DNA of 50,927 nt from Acidobacteriota bacterium. Its GTDB lineage: Bacteria; Acidobacteriota; Terriglobia; Bryobacterales; Bryobacteraceae. Positions 45,538 to 50,927 of this stretch are shown here, piece after piece. Where the stretch lies: contig JAFLBB010000031.1 in the NCBI GenBank assembly GCA_017304135.1, positions 1 to 50,927 of the forward strand. The letters run 5' to 3'. Position numbers and translations under genes: made by a program. Each line of letters starts with the position of its first letter. Position 1 is the stretch's first letter. The notes below the pieces were generated by a model. The model was not told the origin of the DNA, searched no databases, and saw only the letters and a program-made list of their open reading frames with translations.

Positions 45538-45777
45538 ATGGCGACGCAGAACACGATCCACCTGCCCGAAGAACTGTTGGTCGAGTTGCGAGCACAGGCC
45601 GCGATGGAGGGTAAGTCGGTGGATGAACTGGCGGCGGAGGCTGTGCGGCGGGGGCTTGACGAACGCCAGTGGAGCGACCTGATGGAGTACGGGCAACAGA
45701 AGGGCTTGGCCTCCGGCCATGCTGAAGGTGAAGTGCCCGAAATTGTGAAGCGGCGGCGCAGGACGCAGGGCCACTGA
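45538..45777 (+). CDS. Ribbon-helix-helix-type antitoxin, 79 aa
   Basis: The N-terminus MATQNTIHLPEELLVELRAQ, followed by AAMEGKSVDELAAEAVRRGL, is a ribbon-helix-helix pattern (strand, helix, turn, helix). The C-terminal half (GQQKGLASGHAEGEVPEIVK) is flexible and basic at the end, suited to wrapping a toxin. It ends directly at the GTG of the PIN gene, forming a toxin-antitoxin pair. ATG 45538 was preferred; ATG 45514 would add 8 residues. Confidence 0.75.
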   Translation: MATQNTIHLPEELLVELRAQAAMEGKSVDELAAEAVRRGLDERQWSDLMEYGQQKGLASGHAEGEVPEIVKRRRRTQGH

Positions 45778-46185
45778 GTGCGCGGCGTCACGTTTGACTC
45801 CAACATCTACATTTCGGCATTGGTGTTTGGGGGCGAATGCGGCCGCCTCGTTCGCATGGCTCGGGCGAGGGAGTTCCAGCTTGTTGTTTCAGAAGTGATA
45901 CTCAGGGAAGTGATCACGGTGCTGCGGGAGGATTTCCACTGGGAGCCTTACCGCTTGCAGGATGCCCGGCAGCGGATGCTCTCGATTGCGCGTGTGGTGA
46001 TGCCGGCGCTGACGATTCAGGTGATCGGTGAAGATCCAGACGATGACCGCATTCTCGAATGCGCTGTGGCGGGAGAATCGGAGTTTCTCATTACACGAGA
46101 CAAGGACTTGTTGCGACTGGTGACGTATGAGGGAATCATGATCGTCACGCCGACACAGTTCCTGACACAATTCATGGAGCCTTAA
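45778..46185 (+). CDS. PIN-domain ribonuclease toxin, 135 aa
   Basis: PIN-fold acidic residues are in place: D7 (VTFDSNIYISAL), E39 or E44 (VVSEVILREV), D89/D90 (EDPDDDRILECA) and D108/D110 (ITRDKDLL). This is the VapC-like putative toxin PIN family. It should cut tRNA or other RNA when free of its antitoxin. The GTG start is adjacent to the TGA of the antitoxin gene, with no gap. Confidence 0.85.
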   Translation: MRGVTFDSNIYISALVFGGECGRLVRMARAREFQLVVSEVILREVITVLREDFHWEPYRLQDARQRMLSIARVVMPALTIQVIGEDPDDDRILECAVAGESEFLITRDKDLLRLVTYEGIMIVTPTQFLTQFMEP

Positions 46186-46231
46186 CCAAAGCACGTGAGG
46201 TGGGCAAGGCCTGCTCACGCGACAGGCCAGC

Positions 46232-46237
46232 TACCAT
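46232..46237 (+). promoter_or_regulatory. -10-like TACCAT, 5-8 nt before the DsbA-like start
   Basis: TACCAT is followed by AACGA and the double start ATGATG (46243 and 46246). No ribosome binding site is present. Confidence 0.4.
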
Positions 46238-46242
46238 AACGA

Positions 46243-46824
46243 ATGATGCGACCAGCGCTTACTCTGCTCGCCTGCGCCATGTTGACAGCCGCCGCCGAAC
46301 CACGACATATCGAAGGCAACCGGCGGTCAGCGGTGCGGGTGGTGATTTATGAAGACCTCGCCTGTTCGGATTGCGCGACTTTTCGCGCCGTGATGGACGA
46401 GACCCTGTTGCCGCGCTTTGCGGCGACGGTGGCGTTTGAGCATCGTGATTTTCCGCTGCCGAAGCATATTTGGGCGCGGCGGGCGGCGCTTGCGGCGCGG
46501 CACTTTGAGCGGGTGAACGGGGACGTGAGCGTGGCGTGGCGGCGGTTCGCGCTGAAGCACCTGCGCGAGATCACGGACGCCAATTTCAACGAGTACCTGG
46601 AGCGTTTCTCGCGCGAGCAGAAGGCTGACGCCGATGCCGCGGTGAGGGCGCTGGCCGACGCGGCGCTGGCGGCGGCGGTGGAACAGGATTACCAGGAGGG
46701 CGTGGCGCGGGGCATCTCGCGCACGCCGACGGTGCTGGTGAATGGCGCGCCGTTTATTGAAAAGTTTCCGCTGGAGGAGATTGTGAACGCGATTGCGGCG
46801 GCGGTGAAGGAGAGCGGGCAATGA
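46243..46824 (+). CDS. DsbA-like thioredoxin-fold protein, 193 aa
   Basis: A short leader (MRPALTLLACAMLTAAA) is followed by VRVVIYEDLACSDCATFRAV, with a CSDC active-site motif at the start of the first thioredoxin helix, a long helical insertion, and the cis-Pro loop in ISRTPTVLVNG. This is the DsbA/BdbD thioredoxin_4 type, which makes or exchanges disulfides in exported proteins. CSDC is not the usual CPHC or CPYC, so redox properties may differ. The stop overlaps the start of the SDR gene (ATGA). Confidence 0.85.
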   Translation: MMRPALTLLACAMLTAAAEPRHIEGNRRSAVRVVIYEDLACSDCATFRAVMDETLLPRFAATVAFEHRDFPLPKHIWARRAALAARHFERVNGDVSVAWRRFALKHLREITDANFNEYLERFSREQKADADAAVRALADAALAAAVEQDYQEGVARGISRTPTVLVNGAPFIEKFPLEEIVNAIAAAVKESGQ

Positions 46825-47558
46825 GCAAGCCGGTGGCGGTGGTGACGGGGGCGAGCCGGGGCATTGGGCGCGGCATTGCGACGGAGCTGGCGAAGACGCA
46901 TTCGGTCGTCGGCACCTATCGCGGGCGGCGCGATGCGGCGGAGAGCTTGCAGGCCGAGACGGGGTGCGAGATTTTGCAGTGTGATGTCGGCTCGCGCGAG
47001 GATCATGCGGCGCTGCTGGGGTTTGTGCGGGAGAAGTTCGGTCGGCTGGATTTGCTGGTGAACAATGCGGGGATGGCTCCACGCGAGAGGCGCGATGTGC
47101 TGGAGGCGAGCGAGGAGAGCTTCGATGAGTTGATCGCCACGAACCTGCGCGGTCCGCACTTTTTGACGCGTGACGCGGCGCGGATGATGGTGGCGCAGGG
47201 GAGCGGGCGGGTCGTGTTCATCACGTCGATCAGCGCGTATACGTCGAGCGTGAACCGGGCGGAGTATTGCATTTCCAAAGCGGGCCTGAGCATGAGCGCG
47301 CAGACGTTTGCGGCGCGGCTGGCGCCGGAAGGCGTGCTGGTGTTCGAGGTGCGGCCGGGGATTATCCGCACGGACATGATTGCCGCCGTCGAGAAGACCT
47401 ATGACGACAAGATCGCTGGCGGGCTGTTGCCGCAGCGGCGGATGGGGGAGACGGCGGACCTGGCGAAGTGTGTGCGGGCGATTGCGGAGGGCTATCTGGA
47501 TTACTGCGCCGGGCAGGTGATCAACGCCGACGGCGGGTTCCACATGCGGACGTTGTGA
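46821..47558 (+). CDS. Short-chain dehydrogenase/reductase, 245 aa
   Basis: Classical SDR: VAVVTGASRGIGRGIA cofactor motif, NNAGMAP, Ser in FITSISAYTS, and YCISKAG with catalytic Tyr and Lys. VINADGGFHMRTL is the usual C-terminus of FabG-like enzymes. An Arg in TYRGRRDAA, after the second strand, suggests NADPH. It overlaps the DsbA-like gene by 4 nt. Substrate unknown. Confidence 0.88.
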   Translation: MSKPVAVVTGASRGIGRGIATELAKTHSVVGTYRGRRDAAESLQAETGCEILQCDVGSREDHAALLGFVREKFGRLDLLVNNAGMAPRERRDVLEASEESFDELIATNLRGPHFLTRDAARMMVAQGSGRVVFITSISAYTSSVNRAEYCISKAGLSMSAQTFAARLAPEGVLVFEVRPGIIRTDMIAAVEKTYDDKIAGGLLPQRRMGETADLAKCVRAIAEGYLDYCAGQVINADGGFHMRTL

Positions 47559-47580
47559 GAAGGGGTGTGGTGGTGGGGGT

Positions 47581-47603
47581 GAGGGAGCGCGGGGCGCTCC
47601 CTC
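47581..47603. terminator. Perfect 10-bp hairpin between convergent genes
   Basis: GAGGGAGCGC (47581-47590) pairs perfectly with GCGCTCCCTC (47594-47603) over a GGG loop. It is the only feature in the 57-bp gap between the SDR and ilvD stops and probably terminates both, although there is no T-tract. Confidence 0.55.
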
Positions 47604-47615
47604 GATGGGTGAAGC

Positions 47616-49277
47616 CTAGCAGGTGACGGCGCCCTTGGAGGCGGAGCTCACCGAATTGCAGTACTTCAAATAGACGCCCGATTTGTACTTCAGCTCGGGG
47701 GCCTTGAACTGCTGCAAGCGAGCGGCGATCTCTTCGGCCGGGATGGCGAGGTGGATGGTGCGCTTTTCGATGTCGATGGCGATGGGGTCGCCTTCGCGGA
47801 CGATGGCGATGGGGCCGCCGTCGATGGCTTCCGGGGCGACGTGGCCGATCATGAAGCCGCGGGTGGCTCCACTGAAGCGACCGTCGGTGAGGAGGGCGAC
47901 GGAATCGCCCAAGCCCGCGCCGACAATGGCGCTGGTGACGCCCAACATTTCGCGCATGCCGGGGCCGCCCTTGGGGCCTTCGTAGCGGATCACAAGCGTG
48001 TCGCCGGGGTTGATCCTGCCGTGGGTGACGGCGTCCATGGCGTCTTCTTCGCGATCGAAGACGCGGGCCGGTCCGGTGTGGCCCTTGCGCTCGATGCCGG
48101 TTACCTTAATGACGCAGCCTTCGGGAGCGAGCGAACCCTTGAGGATCACCAGGCCGCCTGATTTCTTGATGGGCGCGGAGACGGGGCGGATGACATCCTG
48201 GCCGGGGGTTTCCTTGGCCGTGGCCGCCTCTTCGCCAAAGGTTTTGCCGGTGACGGTGATGCAGTCCTTGTGGATGTAGCCGCCTTGGAGGAGGCGCTGG
48301 GCGATGACGGGGATGCCGCCGGCGCGGTCGACGTCGACGGCGGTGTATTTGCCGGCGGGCTTGAGGTCGCACAGCAGCGGGGTGCGCTCGCTGATGGCCT
48401 GGAAGTCGTCCATCTCAAGTTCGACGCCGGCGTCGTGGGCCATGGCGAGCAGGTGGAGGACGGCGTTGGTGGAGCCGCCGGAAGCGGCGACGCTGGCGAT
48501 GGCGTTTTCAAAGGCCTGGCGGGTGCAGATGTCGCGCGGGCGGATCTCCTTGGCGACGGCGTTCATGATGAGTTCGCCGCAAAGCTGAGCGACGTCGTTT
48601 TTACGCAGATCCACCTGGGGGACGCTGGCCGTGCCGAAGGGGGAGAGGCCGATGCATTCCATGACGGTGGCCATGGTGTTGGCGGTGTACTGGCCGCCGC
48701 AGGCGCCGGGTCCGGGGCAGGCGTGGTTTTCGATTTCGAGCAGTTCGGCGTCGGTGATGCGGCCGGCGGCATGGGCGCCCACGGCCTCGAAGACGTCCTG
48801 GACGATGATGTCCTTGCCGTGGAGCCGGCCGGGCATAATGGTGCCGCCGTAGAGGAGCACGCTGGGGACGTTGAGGCGGAGCAGGGCCATGGCGGCGCCG
48901 GGGATGGTTTTGTCGCAGGCGACGAGGGCGACGAGGCCGTCGAACATGTAGCCGCGTGTGCAGAGCTCGATGGAGTCGGCGATGAGGTCGCGCGAGACGA
49001 GCGAGGCTTTCATGCCCTCGGTGCCCATGGTGATGCCGTCGGAGATGGCGATGGTGTTGAACTCCATGGGCGTGCCGCCGGCCTTGCGGACGCCTTCCTT
49101 CACCTGTTCGGCCAGGGCGCGCAGGTTGTAGTTGCACGGCATGGTTTCGATCCAGGTGTTGGCGATGCCGATGATGGGCTTTTTGAGGTCGTCGTCAGTG
49201 AAGCCGATGGACTTGTAATAGGACCGCGCGGGCGCACGCGTGGGGCCCTGCGTGATCGTGTAGCTTTGCAGTTTCAT
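47616..49277 (-). CDS. ilvD: Dihydroxy-acid dehydratase
   Basis: The 553-aa protein starts [20 protein letters not shown] and contains IlvD/Edd landmarks: [38 protein letters not shown], the cluster Cys motif [33 protein letters not shown] and [16 protein letters not shown]. It dehydrates 2,3-dihydroxy acids in valine/isoleucine synthesis. Length fits IlvD rather than the longer Edd. ATG 49277 was chosen since the frame upstream is antisense to the PIG-L gene. A TACACT box lies 12 nt upstream on the minus strand. Confidence 0.94.
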   Translation of the reverse strand: MKLQSYTITQGPTRAPARSYYKSIGFTDDDLKKPIIGIANTWIETMPCNYNLRALAEQVKEGVRKAGGTPMEFNTIAISDGITMGTEGMKASLVSRDLIADSIELCTRGYMFDGLVALVACDKTIPGAAMALLRLNVPSVLLYGGTIMPGRLHGKDIIVQDVFEAVGAHAAGRITDAELLEIENHACPGPGACGGQYTANTMATVMECIGLSPFGTASVPQVDLRKNDVAQLCGELIMNAVAKEIRPRDICTRQAFENAIASVAASGGSTNAVLHLLAMAHDAGVELEMDDFQAISERTPLLCDLKPAGKYTAVDVDRAGGIPVIAQRLLQGGYIHKDCITVTGKTFGEEAATAKETPGQDVIRPVSAPIKKSGGLVILKGSLAPEGCVIKVTGIERKGHTGPARVFDREEDAMDAVTHGRINPGDTLVIRYEGPKGGPGMREMLGVTSAIVGAGLGDSVALLTDGRFSGATRGFMIGHVAPEAIDGGPIAIVREGDPIAIDIEKRTIHLAIPAEEIAARLQQFKAPELKYKSGVYLKYCNSVSSASKGAVTC

Positions 49278-49334
49278 GGGGACACGACCAGTGTATAACG
49301 CGGTGTTGGATTGGGCCGCGGCGGGGGACCGTCG

Positions 49335-49340
49335 TATGCT
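49335..49340 (+). promoter_or_regulatory. -10-like TATGCT, 6 nt before the PIG-L start
   Basis: TATGCT is followed by CAAGGA and ATG 49347. The AAGGA directly abuts the start codon and is too close to work as a ribosome binding site, so a leaderless message is likely. Confidence 0.4.
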
Positions 49341-49346
49341 CAAGGA

Positions 49347-50114
49347 ATGGCCCGAATTGCCTGCATCCATGCCCATCCCGATGACGCCGAGATTTTTCTT
49401 GGCGGCACGCTCGCTCTGCTTGCCCGCAAGGGTCACGAGGTCACCGTCGTCACGATGACGCCGGGGGACTGCGGCACCAAGGAGCACCCGCCGGAGGTGA
49501 TTGCGCGGATGCGCCGCGCCGAAGCCGCCGCCGGGGCGGAGATGATGGGGGCGAAGTACCTCTGCGCGGAGTTCCGCGATATGGCGGTGTTCAACGACGA
49601 TGAGTCGCGGCGGCGGGTGACGGCGATTGTGCGCGATTTGCGGCCGGACCTGGTGTTGACGGCCTCGCCTTCGGATTATCACTGCGACCATGAGGCGACG
49701 TCGTACCTGGTGCGCGATGCCTGTTTCGGAGCGGGATGTCCGAATTACGATTGCAGCTCATATTCCGACGCTCCGGCGCTGGAGTTCATCCCGCACCTTT
49801 ACTTTGCCGACCCTGCCGAGGGAACGGACCGCGAGGGGCGCGTGGTGCGGCCGGATTTCGTGGTGGACATCTCGGCGTCGTTTGCCACCAAGCGCGACGC
49901 GCTGGCCTGCCATGCTTCGCAGCGGCAGTGGCTGCTTGACCACCATGGCATGGACAACTACCTGGACGAGATGGAGAAGTGGACGAAGGCGCGAGGCAAG
50001 CTGGCGGGGTTGCCGCATGGCGAGGGCTTCCGGCACTACAAGATTCATCCGTATCCGCAGGCGCCGTTGCTGGAGGATTTGCTGGGGGTGGAGTTGGTGA
50101 ACCGGTTTGTGTAG
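49347..50114 (+). CDS. PIG-L (LmbE-like) family deacetylase, 255 aa
   Basis: The zinc motif [19 protein letters not shown] (H-x-P-D-D) at the N-terminus and the third ligand in [13 protein letters not shown] identify a PIG-L/LmbE N-acetyl-sugar deacetylase. [15 protein letters not shown] and [20 protein letters not shown] are standard. It could be BshB of bacillithiol synthesis, since bshC is in the window, but the [10 protein letters not shown] stretch resembles general PIG-L enzymes more, so I leave this open. The start lies 6 nt after TATGCT; divergent from ilvD. Confidence 0.85.
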   Translation: MARIACIHAHPDDAEIFLGGTLALLARKGHEVTVVTMTPGDCGTKEHPPEVIARMRRAEAAAGAEMMGAKYLCAEFRDMAVFNDDESRRRVTAIVRDLRPDLVLTASPSDYHCDHEATSYLVRDACFGAGCPNYDCSSYSDAPALEFIPHLYFADPAEGTDREGRVVRPDFVVDISASFATKRDALACHASQRQWLLDHHGMDNYLDEMEKWTKARGKLAGLPHGEGFRHYKIHPYPQAPLLEDLLGVELVNRFV

Positions 50115-50307
50115 GGGGGCGCGTGCGGGTAACATGTCGCAGGCAGCTTCTCTCACGAGCTGAATTAAGTGAGCTTCTCACCCGACCATCGAGTTCGGAT
50201 CGTTACCTGTCTGCGTTATGCTTCGTACATCCTCTTCAGGGGGCTGACCGTGGGGAGAGTCGATCTGGTCGAAGACTCAGACTTAACTGGTTCAGGAGGA
50301 ACTCTTC

Positions 50308-50829
50308 ATGGAGCAAAGCTTCGCCGGTGCGCTGGCCGTTGTTCTCCTATTGAATCTCGTGCTGTTGCTTGTGCTTCTGTATCGCTCATTTGCGCAGGTA
50401 TCCACAGGGGGGCAGGAGATACGTGAGGAGCTTCGCGCAGCGAGGCAAGAGTCAAACGCGCATGCCCGGGAACTTCGTGAGGAGCTATCGAGTGGGGCAC
50501 GCGCCGCCATTGATTCAGTTGAGAAAGGGCTGGAAAAGCTGAGCCAGAGTCAACAAGCGCATCGGAGCGAGATTGCCGAACGATTGAACGAGTTTCAGGG
50601 CGGTAGTCTCGATGCATTTGAGCGGGTGCGTACAGCCATGGATGAGCATGGCAATCAAACCTTGACGGCCCAAGAGCGTGAATTTGCGCGAGTGCAGCAG
50701 GTGATTGAGGCGCGCTTCGAGAGTGTAGATAGGAAGATCTCCGAGGCGGCCGATGAAGAGAAGGCTGCCATGCATGAGCGGTGGACTGGCTACTCCAACA
50801 GGCCGCGTAAAATCCAGAGTGTAAATTGA
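50308..50829 (+). CDS. RmuC-like N-terminal membrane/coiled-coil protein lacking the nuclease domain
   Basis: A membrane segment (residues 7-24, AVVLLLNLVLLLVLLY) is followed by a long coiled coil (EEIREELRAARQESNAHARE-like heptads; AERLNEFQGGSLDAFERVRT). This is the N-terminal layout of RmuC, including the ELREELSSG stretch, but the chain stops at 173 aa (NRPRKIQSVN) before the PD-(D/E)XK nuclease-like domain of RmuC. It may be a truncated gene or a separate anchor protein. The ribosome binding site is AGGAGGA. Base composition is clearly lower in GC than the rest of the window. Confidence 0.6.
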   Translation: MEQSFAGALAVVLLLNLVLLLVLLYRSFAQVSTGGQEIREELRAARQESNAHARELREELSSGARAAIDSVEKGLEKLSQSQQAHRSEIAERLNEFQGGSLDAFERVRTAMDEHGNQTLTAQEREFARVQQVIEARFESVDRKISEAADEEKAAMHERWTGYSNRPRKIQSVN

Positions 50830-50903
50830 GGGCTTGACAAGGGCCAGCCGTTGCCGGCTCCAGTGGAAGTATTCCGGACTTTCACCGAAGGAGATGACAA
50901 CGG

Positions 50904-50927
50904 ATGGCCAAAGACAGAATAGACCGC
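50904..50927 (+). CDS. Start of a further gene, cut by the window edge
   Basis: ATG 50904 opens a frame MAKDRIDR that runs off the right edge. GAAGGAG lies 10-16 nt upstream. An ATG at 50893 in another frame is an alternative start. Eight codons are too few for a family call. Context: it follows the RmuC-like gene by 74 nt. Confidence 0.35.

Overview
The window is a GC-rich (about 65-70 % by eye), densely packed bacterial chromosome segment of ordinary housekeeping and metabolic character. The gene mix points to a Gram-negative aerobe, most plausibly an Acidobacteriota of the Solibacter/Bryobacter lineage (inference, not proven): an Lpt lipopolysaccharide export pair, a porin, a PEP-CTERM protein, bacillithiol-type BshC, a Rieske/cytochrome b complex, GatCA amidotransferase subunits, DUF2934 and DUF3500 proteins, and many Tat or Sec leaders. 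No plasmid, phage, IS element, CRISPR array or rRNA was seen. There is one tRNA gene, tRNA-Ala(CGC).

Layout. 1-4.9 kb: the 5' part of an exported protein, two unknown genes, then a very large LptC/LptA-type bridge protein followed by LptB. 4.9-5.4 kb: a BrnT/BrnA toxin-antitoxin pair. 5.6-9.7 kb: an enolase-superfamily enzyme, an NTF2-like protein, an APC permease, a methyltransferase and the tRNA. 9.7-13.8 kb: a five-gene leftward operon, guaD-potA-potB-potC-potD. 14-19.7 kb: a porin, then amt-glnB-glnD for ammonium uptake and PII signalling. 19.9-22.9 kb: Rieske protein, a cytochrome b fused to two cytochrome c domains, and two hemerythrins. 22.9-25.4 kb: leftward cyaY-hemW-ltaE. 25.5-28.2 kb: bshC, an HpcH-type aldolase and a small unknown gene. 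28.3-32.5 kb: a leftward M16 peptidase, lemA, a semialdehyde dehydrogenase and an FAH-family dehydratase. 32.6-37.1 kb: rlmN, a DUF3500 protein, a serine hydrolase and an MFS transporter. 37.1-37.7 kb: an intergenic region with three 69-bp tandem hairpins. 37.7-41.5 kb: an alpha/beta hydrolase, a ribosome-hibernation factor, an NhaR-type regulator with matching operators, an exported coiled-coil protein, a DUF2934 protein and a PEP-CTERM protein. 41.6-47.6 kb: a SEC-C protein, a DUF721 protein, gatC-gatA, superoxide dismutase, an RHH/PIN toxin-antitoxin pair, a DsbA-like protein and an SDR. 47.6-50.9 kb: ilvD, a PIG-L deacetylase and a truncated RmuC-like protein of different base composition at the right edge.

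Two window-wide patterns stand out. Many start codons lie only 5-12 nt after a -10-like hexamer (TATAGT, TACACT, TACCCT and similar) with no Shine-Dalgarno sequence, which suggests leaderless or near-leaderless transcripts. The + strand is visibly C-rich from about 17 to 33 kb and G-rich from about 37 to 49 kb, whichever strand the genes are on.

The most original signals are the NhaR-type operator set (TTCATCG-N7-CGATGWA at two places, each with a T-N11-A LysR core), the 69-bp hairpin array with stem-preserving changes, and the cytochrome b-c-c fusion followed by paired hemerythrins. No clear new defence or biosynthetic system was found. The right edge, with an RmuC-like N-terminus and a new gene starting, may be the border of an accessory region.
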